DNA of 45,008 nt. It comes from Bacillota bacterium (GTDB lineage: Bacteria; Bacillota; Clostridia; Saccharofermentanales; Fastidiosipilaceae). The notes below the pieces were generated by a model, which saw nothing but the letters and a program-made list of their open reading frames with translations, ran no database searches and was not told the origin of the DNA. Shown one piece after another: positions 10,401 through 17,763 of the stretch. The stretch is from assembly GCA_030057555.1 (NCBI GenBank), contig JASGUU010000024.1, positions 1 to 45,008 of the forward strand, given 5' to 3'. Every line of letters begins with the position of its first letter. Positions within the stretch are counted from its first letter, which is position 1. Made by a program: the position numbers and the translations under genes.

Positions 10401-11126
10401 GGGAACCTGACACCGGAAGCTGTTGCCAGCTCGCTTGAGGCGCTGCGCGAGGCGCTGGGGCGCTGCCAGATTCTCTTCCTGTCGGGCGGCTTCTCGGGCG
10501 GCGATGAGCCGGACGGCTCCGGGAAGTTCATCACCTCGGTGCTGCGCCAGCCGCAGGTGGCCGAGGCTCTCGGGGCACTGCTCGCGCGCGACGGCCTCGT
10601 TGGCGGCATCTGCAACGGCTTCCAGGCCCTCGTGAAGCTGGGGCTGCTGCCCTGGGGCGAGATCCGCACGATCCGGGCGGACGACCCCACGCTGACCCAT
10701 AACGCCATCGGACGGCATCAGTCACGGCTGGTGCTGGCGCGCGTGGCCTCGACGGCCTCGCCCTGGCTCTCGGGATCGAGGGTCGGCGACATCCATCCGG
10801 TGGTCATCTCGCACGGCGAGGGCCGTTTCGTCTGCCGGCCGGAGCTCTTTGCCGAACTTGCCGCCAACGGTCAGATTACGACGCAGTATGTCGATGCCGC
10901 GGGCTATCCGACGCTCGACATCGCCGCCAATCCGAACGGCTCACAGGGGGCCGTCGAAAGCCTCATTTCGCCCGACGGCCGCATCTTCGGCCGCATGGGA
11001 CACTCGGAGCGCATGGCGGCGGGGCTCTACCGGAATGCCGGTGATCCGGGTGCCGGAATTGATCCCGGGCAGGGGAGACTCGCGACGTGCACGCTCTTCG
11101 AGAACGCCGTCCGGGCCTTTCGCTAA
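7422..11126 (+). CDS. purL: Phosphoribosylformylglycinamidine synthase, PurL fused to PurQ glutaminase
   Basis: This 1234-residue single-chain FGAM synthase is of the type found in Clostridia. The N-terminal PurS-like region is followed by the linker with DTYWSDHCRHTTF (about residue 215) and two AIR-synthase-like ATP domains; KNETHNHPTEIEPFGGAAT marks the active site. From about residue 960 a class I glutaminase begins (VLLPVFPGTNGEYDMA). Its nucleophilic Cys lies in GGICNGFQAL (about 1061), and SHGEG and MGHSERM follow near the C-terminus. Unlike PurF of this operon, the glutaminase triad looks intact. The start overlaps the purND stop. Confidence 0.95.
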   Translation: MIQRIYVEKKPGFDQEARQLRAELAESLGIEGLGSLRLINRYDVEGLDEAGLERALWTVFAEAPVDLVHPELPAAPYRLVVEYLPGQYDQRADAAAQCAQFVIGGPRPRVRHARVWLLDGELTAEELGRIRGWLVNPVDSHVTGCALPTSLTQGAPCPAPIPIHTGFRELADAASRSAWLSAHGFAMSEADLACCVEYFRAENRDPSETELRVLDTYWSDHCRHTTFQTGLRDITSHNPDATRTLERVRELRRELGRDNRPLTLMELATIGMRALRAAGRLEALDVSEEVNACTVRVTVDVDGRDEDWLLLFKNETHNHPTEIEPFGGAATCLGGAIRDPLSGRGYVYQAMRVSGAGDPTRPIDETLPGKLPQIVICREAARGYASYGNQIGLATGLVDEIYHPGYVAKRMELGAVIAAAPAAAVVRARPEPGDRVLLVGGRTGRDGLGGATGSSQAHDETSLSSSGAEVQKGNAPEERKLQRLFRRPEATRLIRRSNDFGAGGIAVAVGELADGLVINLDAVPTKYAGLDGTELAISESQERMAVVVRADDVESFASLAAEENLECTEIAVVTSEPRLVMHWRGERIVDLARDFLDTNGARRHASVEIQAPAVPPVRFRYEGDWQSSMLKLVGDLAVASRRGLVERFDSTIGAASLLLPLGGSRQLTPIEAMAARLPVLTGETTSASLMAYSYDPWLTEADPWRGGRLAVLEAVGRITAAGGELGRCWLSLQEFFPRLGEDPARWGLPAAALLGAVSAQLDLGLAAIGGKDSMSGSFEDLDVPPTLVAFAVAMTRDDRVRSPEFRRAGSTVWLLEAPEGEAELRGYLEHVSGLLRRPEILSASLVTAGGLARRVFLSAVGNGLGFRFSDDVGREEVFAAKPLAFLIESDEPVPGARLIGVTTQERSLVLGGEKVLLDTLETAWEAKLEPVYPTRTENGGRVETISMSRVAPPAVSLGRRPRVLLPVFPGTNGEYDMAWAFRRAGAEVETLLIGNLTPEAVASSLEALREALGRCQILFLSGGFSGGDEPDGSGKFITSVLRQPQVAEALGALLARDGLVGGICNGFQALVKLGLLPWGEIRTIRADDPTLTHNAIGRHQSRLVLARVASTASPWLSGSRVGDIHPVVISHGEGRFVCRPELFAELAANGQITTQYVDAAGYPTLDIAANPNGSQGAVESLISPDGRIFGRMGHSERMAAGLYRNAGDPGAGIDPGQGRLATCTLFENAVRAFR

Positions 11127-11142
11127 TTGAGGGAGACTGAGT

Positions 11143-11841
11143 ATGAAACTGCGCTACAGCGGGAAAACCAAGGACGTCTACGAGCTCGAGAACGGCCATT
11201 ACCTGCTCAAGTTCAAGGACAGTGTGACCGGCAGCGACGGCGTCTTCGACCCCGGCGCCAACACGGTGGGGCTCGAGATCCCTGGCATCGGGCGGCAGAA
11301 CCTCGCGGTGTCCACCTTCTTTTTTGAGGGGCTCGAAGCTGAGGGGATCCGGACGCATTACGTGGCGAGCGATCTCGAGGCGGGGACGATGGAGGTGCTG
11401 CCGGCCCGGAGCTACGGCCATGGGGTCGAGGTGATCTGCCGCTTCCGGGCGGTCGGCTCCTTTCTGCGCCGCTATGGGCTTTATGCAAAGGCAGGCGACC
11501 GTCTCCCGGGCCCCTATGTCGAGATGACGCTGAAGGATGACGGGCGCGGTGACCCGCTGATCACGAGGGAGGGGCTCGAGGCGCTCGGCATCATGAGGGG
11601 GGACGAATACGACGCGATTGTCGATCAGACCAGGCGCATCGCCAACTGGATTGACGCGCTGCTCGAGCGGCACGATCTCTGCCTCTATGACATCAAGCTC
11701 GAGTTCGGGCACAGCGGGGACGGCGAGCCCTTCCTGATCGACGAGATTTCGTCCGGCAACATGCGCGTCTATCGTCTGGACGGGAAGATCCTCGAACCGC
11801 AGGAGCTCTATCAGCTGCTGCTGGAGGAGAGGGCGGACTGA
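11143..11841 (+). CDS. purC: SAICAR synthetase PurC, clostridial divergent type
   Basis: This 232-residue enzyme joins CAIR and aspartate using ATP. LRYSGKTKDVYEL at the N-terminus is the nucleotide loop. Further landmarks are LKFKDSVTGSDG, the EVICRFRAVGSFLRRYG block, VEMTLKDDGRGDP and YDIKLEFG, then IDEISSGNMRVY. The spacing and the DPGANTVGL insertion match the divergent PurC seen in Clostridia rather than the E. coli form. GGGAG lies just upstream. It is the last gene of the operon; purB, purH, purA and guaA are not in this window. Confidence 0.92.
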   Translation: MKLRYSGKTKDVYELENGHYLLKFKDSVTGSDGVFDPGANTVGLEIPGIGRQNLAVSTFFFEGLEAEGIRTHYVASDLEAGTMEVLPARSYGHGVEVICRFRAVGSFLRRYGLYAKAGDRLPGPYVEMTLKDDGRGDPLITREGLEALGIMRGDEYDAIVDQTRRIANWIDALLERHDLCLYDIKLEFGHSGDGEPFLIDEISSGNMRVYRLDGKILEPQELYQLLLEERAD

Positions 11842-11874
11842 AAGGCCCGGGCGGCGGGCATGGCTGTTGTCGCA

Positions 11875-12172
11875 TGTGCAAAATTTCGACCCTGCGCAGG
11901 GCTGGACGCATAATTATTCATCCCGATGCATATTTTGGCCGATCTATGCAGTTTTGTGGATGTTTATGCAGCGGGAGGCCGCAAAGCCTGCGGAACCTTG
12001 AAGAATTGCACATCTTCGTGCCTGTCTGTGCAAAATTTCGACCTTCCGCAGTGTTGGCTGCATAATTACTCATTCCGTTGCATATTTCTTGCGTTTTATG
12101 CAGTATCACGGGTATTTATGCACCGGGAGGCCTCAAAACCTGCGGAACCTTGATAATTTGCACAGCGCCCAC
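11875..12172. repeat. Two tandem long palindromic intergenic repeats (family A)
   Basis: Two copies start at 11875 and 12027, a period of 152 bases. Each opens with TGTGCAAAATTTCGAC and closes with TGCGGAACCTTGA plus an AT-rich tail ending in TTGCACA. The two ends are imperfect inverted repeats (TGTGCAA and TTCCGCA pair with TGCGGAA and TTGCACA), so each copy can fold into one long hairpin. The copies differ in the middle. The ends match the shorter repeats at 26014. Confidence 0.8.
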
Positions 12173-12257
12173 CATCAAAGCACGCAGTGCCCGCTCCCAA
12201 AGCGTGCATTTTGCGATCAAATGATGGAAAATCATCGCAGCACCGGCGGGAGAAGAT

Positions 12258-12707
12258 ATGGAATTCATTTCATGTCATCTGAAATACGACCGCCGGAGGC
12301 TGGATGCGCTTGAGAACAGGGCTCTGACCCGTGAAGATGTCTACGAGACGCAACAGCTCCTGAAAGCATGGGATGACCTGGTAGACGAGGGCTTTACGGA
12401 GCTGATACGGCTGATGGAAAACGGCTTTTCCGCTGTGAGCAGGCTGCACAAGCTGCCCGAAAGAGCCGCTGTCTCTCCCTTTCCGCTCGACCACGACAGA
12501 CTGCCCCATTCCTGCTATCAGACGGAAGAGCATGAACTCGTCTTTACATCCATGAATATTGTGAGCTCTCAGTCTATTGTGCCTGCGACCGGGGCTTTTT
12601 CCGAGAGGGCTCAGTCAGCACGAGAGCGCTCCGGCATCGCGCGACCGTTCGCGGCGGAAACGAAGTGCCGGCACGCTTCAGCAGGACCAGGGTGCATCGA
12701 CAATTGA
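12258..12707 (+). CDS. Hypothetical protein
   Basis: This is a 149-codon frame with GGGAG five bases before the ATG. The first 75 residues look like a real, mainly helical protein (YDRRRLDALENRALTRED, then LLKAWDDLVDEGFTELIRLMENG). The last 45 residues are Ser, Ala and Arg rich and look like non-coding translation, so the gene may be truncated or frameshifted after about residue 85. No family was recognised. It lies between the family A repeats and the methyltransferase. Confidence 0.4.
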   Translation: MEFISCHLKYDRRRLDALENRALTREDVYETQQLLKAWDDLVDEGFTELIRLMENGFSAVSRLHKLPERAAVSPFPLDHDRLPHSCYQTEEHELVFTSMNIVSSQSIVPATGAFSERAQSARERSGIARPFAAETKCRHASAGPGCIDN

Positions 12708-12857
12708 GAGTACCGGGCAATCAGTCCAGACGCTTGAAAGAGCGCCGAAACAAGCTTATGCTGATACCGCGGTTAGCATAAACTAACCAAGAGGTGGCTT
12801 TCTTTCGGGAGGGGAAGAGAGATCCATGTGTATCACCTGGGATGCTGGAGGAAGACC

Positions 12858-13538
12858 GTGGAAGAGAATCGCAGGATTCAGAACGCCTACCGCCTGACCG
12901 GCAGCAACAGCTTCTATGATGGCATGATCACCTGCTCGACCTTTCCCGGCAGGGTGGTGAGTCGTCTGGTCTGGGACATGACGGCAGAGGATGCCCGGGA
13001 ATATCTGTCGCGGGCGCTGTCCGGCATCCCCAGAGGCTTCTCGGGTCGACTGCTGGAGGTCCCGGTTGGCACGGGTGTTTTGACCATGCCGCTCTACCAG
13101 AGCCTGCCTGACGCGAAAATTGTCTGCCTGGACTATTCAGCGGAGATGCTGGCCCAGGCGCAGACAAAGGCCAGGCGCCTGGGGCTTGAGCATGTCGCCT
13201 TCCATCAGGGCGATGTGGGTGCACTGCCTTTTAAAGACGAAAGCTTTGATGTTGTTTTATCCCTGAACGGTTTCCACGCCTTCCCGGACAAGGAAGCGGC
13301 CGGTTCTGAGACCTTCCGTGTCCTGAAACGTGGCGGTTCGTTCTGTGGCTGCTTTTATGTGGCAGGTTCCTGTAAACGAACGGACTGGTTTATCCGCCAT
13401 ATCTACCAGCGGCTGAAGTTCTTTACTCCGCCATATGAAAACATGGAGAGCCTGGCTGCCCGCCTGCAGCGTTTGTACAGGGAGGTGGAACTGAGCCGGG
13501 TCAAGGGCATCGCTGTTTTTGTCTGCCGTAAAGAATGA
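12858..13538 (+). CDS. Class I SAM-dependent methyltransferase
   Basis: This is a 226-residue protein. Motif I is LLEVPVGTGVLTMPLY, followed by an acidic SAM ribose contact in IVCLDYSAEML, motif II/III around FHQGDVGALPFKDESFDVV and a typical VLKRGGSF strand. It belongs to the Methyltransf_11 (UbiE-like) group; the substrate cannot be told. The GTG at 12858 is preferred because GGAGG (12847-12851) sits six bases upstream. An alternative GTG at 12828 would add ten residues. It stands alone with no informative neighbour. Confidence 0.8.
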   Translation: MEENRRIQNAYRLTGSNSFYDGMITCSTFPGRVVSRLVWDMTAEDAREYLSRALSGIPRGFSGRLLEVPVGTGVLTMPLYQSLPDAKIVCLDYSAEMLAQAQTKARRLGLEHVAFHQGDVGALPFKDESFDVVLSLNGFHAFPDKEAAGSETFRVLKRGGSFCGCFYVAGSCKRTDWFIRHIYQRLKFFTPPYENMESLAARLQRLYREVELSRVKGIAVFVCRKE

Positions 13539-13582
13539 CTTTTTGTGAGCACAGGAAAACAGGCGCAGATAAAAAAAGGCGA

Positions 13583-13753
13583 ATGACGGAAGCCGGGTTA
13601 CCGCGCAGCTGCCATGGCTGCTCTCTGTTTCTGCCACAGACGGGAGGCTGCATCCTGCCTGACAGCTACGCTGGCATGACGGACCGCATCCGGCACTTTT
13701 GCAGCTTCACATCGCGTGATTCATCAAACCTTGATTTCTGCCCCGGCGCCTAG
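13583..13753 (+). CDS. Possible small cysteine-containing protein
   Basis: This is a 56-codon frame beginning shortly after the methyltransferase. It contains CHGC, then Cys in GGCILP and again in RHFCSF, a C-x2-C-x9-C-x16-C pattern that could bind zinc or an Fe-S cluster. The ribosome site is weak (AAAAAGGCG) and the last codons overlap the end of the convergent URO-D gene. It may be chance; no homologue is recalled. Confidence 0.25.
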   Translation: MTEAGLPRSCHGCSLFLPQTGGCILPDSYAGMTDRIRHFCSFTSRDSSNLDFCPGA

Positions 13754-14868
13754 AAGGCCATGCGCGCCCAGGTCGTGCGGTCGTCCGGGGCGAAGCCGAG
13801 GCGCCGGCGTGCCTCGGCCACATAATAGCGATACGCTTCGAGCGGCGTGCCGTTCGGGATGCGGTGGTCGAGTCCGAAGCAGATGCCGGTGTCCATGCCG
13901 GGCGCTCCGAGCGTGCGCTCGAGTTCGGCGTCGATGGCGTCCCGGCCCTGGCGCAGGACGTGCTTGTCGATGCCGCCCTTGAAGGCCATCCGCCTGCCGT
14001 GGCGCTGCCGCAGGGCGACCATGTCCATGCCGGAGGCGGGTTCGGCCGGGTACATGACATTGACGCCGCAGTCGATCAGGGCGTCGACGAGCACGGTCAT
14101 GTCACCGTCGCTGTCCTGGCTGAAGAGGGCCGAACCGCGGCCCGAGGCGAGGTCCCAGATGCGGCGGTAGTAGGGGAGCATCGACTCCCGCACCAGAGAA
14201 GGGCCGATGAGGGGACCGGACTTCCCGGCCATGTCCTCGTGGATGGAAATGACGTCGATGACAAGCTCCCGGGTGATCTGCCGGATAGCGTCCGTGACCA
14301 TGGCTGCGGCCAGGTCCAGGATGTCGGCGATGAATTCGGGCGCGTCATAGTAGAGATAGCAGAGCAACTCCTCGCCGAGCAGCTGGCGCGGCAGGTCGAA
14401 GGCGCCGGGTACGAAAAGAATGCTGAGGGCACCGGCCGCCTGACGATCCTTCGCCTCCTGCAGGCGCAGTCTCTCATAGCGCACGGGGTCGGGGCGGAAC
14501 CAGTCGCGGATGCGCAGCCAGTCGTCCGGTTCGCGGACGGGGTGGTCGAGAGGCAGGGGGAGGGTGGCGGAGCTGTGTACCAGGCGCATGGTGCGGCCGT
14601 ATTCATCGATCGAGATCCGCTCCTCCTCCGTCTCCCGCAGGATTTGTGGCCTGATGCCGCTCAGGGGGCCGAAGTTGACCTCCAGCTGCAAGACTTCGAC
14701 GCGGTCGAAGCCAAAGGCATCGAGCGAGAGTTCGGCGGATATCGCACCCTGCCGGATCCATTCGGCTTCGAGCTGCGCCAGAGGGCCGAAGAGCTCCACC
14801 AGCATCGGCCGTTCGACGGAGCCGAAGGTCATGAGTCGGATGTATTCCTCGCGCGACCAGACTGCCAT
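13750..14868 (-). CDS. Uroporphyrinogen decarboxylase (URO-D) family protein
   Basis: This is a 372-residue protein. The start at 14868 follows GGGAGG six bases upstream; the frame is open further but without a site. The C-terminal half has the URO-D family layout: DSDGDMTVLVDALIDCG, PAEPASGMDMV and MAFKGGIDKHVLRQG. True HemE motifs at the N-terminus are absent. This fits the broad URO-D-like group that includes corrinoid-linked methyltransferases and many uncharacterised clostridial proteins. A second, distant member lies at 36254. No corrinoid protein gene is adjacent, so the substrate is unknown. Confidence 0.8.
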   Translation of the reverse strand: MAVWSREEYIRLMTFGSVERPMLVELFGPLAQLEAEWIRQGAISAELSLDAFGFDRVEVLQLEVNFGPLSGIRPQILRETEEERISIDEYGRTMRLVHSSATLPLPLDHPVREPDDWLRIRDWFRPDPVRYERLRLQEAKDRQAAGALSILFVPGAFDLPRQLLGEELLCYLYYDAPEFIADILDLAAAMVTDAIRQITRELVIDVISIHEDMAGKSGPLIGPSLVRESMLPYYRRIWDLASGRGSALFSQDSDGDMTVLVDALIDCGVNVMYPAEPASGMDMVALRQRHGRRMAFKGGIDKHVLRQGRDAIDAELERTLGAPGMDTGICFGLDHRIPNGTPLEAYRYYVAEARRRLGFAPDDRTTWARMAF

Positions 14869-15527
14869 GGCACACCTCCCGAGGGGAACAGGGTCAGCTG
14901 AATTATGCCCGAAGACGCGGAAGCTTTCAGGTGCCGCTGCATGCGAAGACATCATTTTTGTCTGCAAAGCACTGGCAGCTGCCCGGACGCGCCCTGGCCG
15001 GCGGACGAGATTCAGCTGTTTGCCGTGGACGGGGCATTCACGGCGTGAGCCGGGAGGCCGGACAGAGAAATCCTGACAGAAGATTTGCCGTAACAGCAGG
15101 GGGGACCATGGCAGGCTGTTCTGGTTCTTCTTTAATGCCCTGTCGGGATGCCCGATGGTGCCTGGCCTGGCCCCCCCTGGAAGAGGGAAGAGCCGCTGAT
15201 CAACGGGCGGGAGGAGGCCGGCCTGAACCGCGTAGCCCTGGGGATCTTCGAGGTTCACATGCCAGGTGCTCAGGCCTCCCTGAGGCGGCTTCTGCCTTTT
15301 GCCCTGGCGCAGGGCGTTTTGTTTTTGGCAGACCTGTTGCTGACCAGGGTGATTTCAGGATGGATGATCAGGGTATCCGTCCGCAATATTCCCTCAGCTC
15401 TTTGGCGTCTATCCTCCCGGTTCAGCCCGGGTGACAGAAAATGTTCCGTTTGGCAGTCCGCCTTTGCGGATCGGAATCATGACGGCCGTCTGTGCCGCCT
15501 GAAAGCAGAGGCTTTGAAAAATAGAGA
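14869..15527. other. Intergenic region without a supported gene
   Basis: About 660 bases separate the URO-D gene from the terminator at 15528. Open frames exist on the plus strand (for example 15148-15540) but lack ribosome sites, and their translations look like random GC-rich sequence. The only clear signal is the URO-D ribosome binding site next to 14868. Confidence 0.5.
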
Positions 15528-15570
15528 GGCTGTCTCTTAAGCGCCGGTGTCTGGCGCTTTGGAGACAGCC
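15528..15570 (-). terminator. Intrinsic terminator of the transporter/mutase/PhnD operon
   Basis: GGCTGTCTC (15528-15536) pairs with GAGACAGCC (15562-15570), and an inner AAGCGCC pairs with GGCGCTT. This makes a nearly continuous 16-bp stem. On the minus strand it is followed by a T-rich run (TCTCTATTTTTC). It lies about 30 bases past the stop of the PhnD-like gene. Confidence 0.85.
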
Positions 15571-15600
15571 CCTTTGATTATCTGACAATCCTGACTGCTC

Positions 15601-16470
15601 TTACTCGATCCCGAGTGCCTTATAGGCCTCTCGCAATTCGTCATAGTCGGAGTCATTCGCTTTGACAAAAGAGGATTCGGCGTATTTTTCGTTCTCTTTT
15701 GAAACCAGTATGGCTGACATTAAGGCATCGGATTTCTCAATGATGGCTGTCCTGATACCCTCAACAAAAGCCTTGTCCAGGTGACTGCCACCGACCAGCA
15801 GGTCATTGGGCAGCTGATTGCCCTGCCAGATGATATTCACCCTGAGATATTCTCTGGCTCTCAGCTGCTGATAGTTGATCAGTGTGGTAGGAAGCAGATC
15901 TATCTCATGAGCCAGGAAAGCTTCTTCATTGGCAGTGCCTGTTACCTGGACGATCACATCTTTGCTGATGTCCAGACCAGCATCTACCAGAGCCTTGAGT
16001 GGCATCAGATGTCCGGAAGTCGAGCCAACACTCCTTGTGCCGATAATGTGTTCCGGTCTTATGTCGGCAATAGAGTTGATCCCGGAATCGGCATGAGAAA
16101 GGATGATGGGAATGTAGCCTGGACGGGTGATGGCTGCGATGGGATAGACAGATTCAATGGAATTTTTGATCAACACATAATCTGCACCACCGGCAAGGAT
16201 TAAATCAACTTCCTTCGCCTCCAGTGCGGCAATGGCAGAAGTGGTATCGGTCAAGGCATGGAACTCAACCGGCAGCCCAATGACATTTTCCAGTTCATCC
16301 TTGAAGGCACCAAACTCGCTGTGCAGCTGTTCCATACCTTCAATACCGGTAACGGCCAGTTTGACTTTTTCCAGTTTGTCCTTTTTGCTGCTTTCACCTG
16401 AACCTGAATCACAAGCAACCAAAGAAAGTGCCAATACGAGTGATAAAAAAACAGTAATGATTTTTTTCAT
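15601..16470 (-). CDS. PhnD-like phosphate/phosphonate-type solute-binding lipoprotein
   Basis: This is a 289-residue protein. The start at 16470 gives a classic lipoprotein signal (MKKIITVFLSLVLALSLVAC) with lipobox LVAC and a GGGAG site. The mature part has the PhnD family pattern: VKLAVTGIEG, a strand-helix EVDLILAGGADYVL, and the ligand-loop RSVGSTSGHLMP. It should sit on the outer face of the membrane and bind an oxyanion such as phosphonate, phosphite or phosphate. No PhnC/PhnE-type ABC ATPase or permease is nearby. It follows an anion transporter and a phosphatase-superfamily enzyme in the same operon, 41 bases after the latter. Confidence 0.85.
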   Translation of the reverse strand: MKKIITVFLSLVLALSLVACDSGSGESSKKDKLEKVKLAVTGIEGMEQLHSEFGAFKDELENVIGLPVEFHALTDTTSAIAALEAKEVDLILAGGADYVLIKNSIESVYPIAAITRPGYIPIILSHADSGINSIADIRPEHIIGTRSVGSTSGHLMPLKALVDAGLDISKDVIVQVTGTANEEAFLAHEIDLLPTTLINYQQLRAREYLRVNIIWQGNQLPNDLLVGGSHLDKAFVEGIRTAIIEKSDALMSAILVSKENEKYAESSFVKANDSDYDELREAYKALGIE

Positions 16471-16511
16471 TTCATTTCTCCCTTCACCTATATTTTGCAT
16501 AGACGTTGAGT

Positions 16512-17753
16512 CTAGTTTCCTCGTTTCTTGGTGGCTTCCAGGTAGTCCATCAGGTGGTTGAAGAACATGTTGGCGCTGACGCGGTTCAGACCGCCTCTGG
16601 CCGCAGCCATCTCATCAAAGGTCGTGTTGCCGTCCTTTCTGATGTTCCTGCCGCTGATGAGCACGGGAACCGGATCCCCGCTGTGCTCCCTGCGCTCGCA
16701 TGGCGTGCTGTGGTCGGCAGCCAGAGCTACGATGACATTCTCCTCGACGGAGCTTAAGCCTTCCATCACAAAGCCCATCAGCCTGTCAAAGGTCTCTACG
16801 GCCTTTACCTTGCCCTCGGGGTTGTTGTCGTGGCCCATGAGGTCGGGGGCCTTGAAGTGCAGGACGACAAAGTCGTTATCCTTCAGGGCCTCTACGGCCG
16901 TTTTCGCTTTTAAGGCGATATCCGTGTCGATATTTCCCGTAAAGCGGGGGTCTGTTATGGGCTTGATGCCGGCCAGCCTGGCGACGCCGAGAACCGTGCT
17001 CTCAGCCGCTATGCAGGCCGCCCTGACTTTGAGATCCTCGGCTGTCTTTCTGAGATTCGGCATGATGCCTGCCCCGCGGGTCAGAATGAAGTTGGCGGGC
17101 AGTTTCCCTGCCGCTTCCCTCTCCCTGTTAACCGGGTGCGCAAGCAGAACTTCATTGGCCTGCAGCAGGAACTGATTCAGGATACGCGCGGTCTTCTCGG
17201 CCTCGGCTGTCGGAGCCGTGGCCTTCGCCTTTTTGTACTTGAGCGCTTCCACCTTGGGGTCCGTATCGCTGATTTCCTCACTCAGGCCGGGCCCCCGCAG
17301 AATCAGGACAGCCCTGTGCTCGGTCGCCTCTTTGAAGACAACCCTGATGTCCTCAATCTGCATGCCGTTCAGGGCAGCGGCCAGTTTGTCGGTGTCCTGG
17401 CGGATGCGGCCCGCCCGCCTGTCCACGACAACCAGCTCGCTGTCCACCGTGGCGAAGTTGGCGCGGAAGGCCACGTCGCCCGCCTGCAGCTCCACACCTT
17501 CGCCAAAGGCCTCTATGGGCCCTCTGCCGGGGTAGTCGGCATATTCGTAGCCGAAGAGGAGCATATGTCCGAGGTCGGTTCCGACCGGGGAGCCCAGCTT
17601 ATAGAGGTCCATGATGCCGGATGAGCCAGTCGCGGCAAGGGCGTCCAGAGTCGGCTTTCTGGCGTACTCCAGCGGGGTCCTGCCACCCAGGCATTCGACG
17701 GGTCTGTCGCCTACGCCGTCGGCTATGGCGAGCAGAATCTTGTTCTTTGACAT
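16512..17753 (-). CDS. Alkaline-phosphatase-superfamily enzyme of the archaeal-type phosphoglycerate mutase (ApgM) group
   Basis: This is a 413-residue protein starting at 17753 with AGGAG eight bases upstream. Metal-ligand motifs of the family are present: IADGVGDRP at the N-terminus, APDLMGHDNNPEGK near 310, and AADHSTPCERREHSGDPVP near 355. Where ApgM has PGSD with the phosphoacceptor Ser, this protein reads PVGTDLGH, so the nucleophile appears to be Thr. That is reminiscent of phosphonoacetate hydrolase and NPP-type members. A glycolytic mutase remains possible. The operon with a PhnD-like protein and an anion carrier suggests instead an enzyme acting on an imported phospho- or phosphono-compound; that is inference. 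Confidence 0.8.
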   Translation of the reverse strand: MSKNKILLAIADGVGDRPVECLGGRTPLEYARKPTLDALAATGSSGIMDLYKLGSPVGTDLGHMLLFGYEYADYPGRGPIEAFGEGVELQAGDVAFRANFATVDSELVVVDRRAGRIRQDTDKLAAALNGMQIEDIRVVFKEATEHRAVLILRGPGLSEEISDTDPKVEALKYKKAKATAPTAEAEKTARILNQFLLQANEVLLAHPVNREREAAGKLPANFILTRGAGIMPNLRKTAEDLKVRAACIAAESTVLGVARLAGIKPITDPRFTGNIDTDIALKAKTAVEALKDNDFVVLHFKAPDLMGHDNNPEGKVKAVETFDRLMGFVMEGLSSVEENVIVALAADHSTPCERREHSGDPVPVLISGRNIRKDGNTTFDEMAAARGGLNRVSANMFFNHLMDYLEATKKRGN

Positions 17754-17763
17754 CACAGTACTC

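Noticed and set aside
2539-11126. Long open frames on the minus strand opposite the purine genes, some over 450 codons
   Set aside because: They mirror the codon structure of the real GC-rich genes, lack ribosome sites and have low-complexity Ala/Gly/Asp translations with no family motif.
11842-11874. Terminator directly after purC
   Set aside because: GC-rich inverted bases occur but there is no T-tract, so the end of the operon could not be placed.
12826-12897. Short ATG reading frame as a leader peptide before the methyltransferase
   Set aside because: It overlaps the methyltransferase start in another frame, has no attenuator-like hairpin and no amino acid bias.
15148-15540. 130-codon frame with a hydrophobic segment
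   Set aside because: No ribosome site, runs into the terminator hairpin of the opposite operon, and the translation has no recognisable family.
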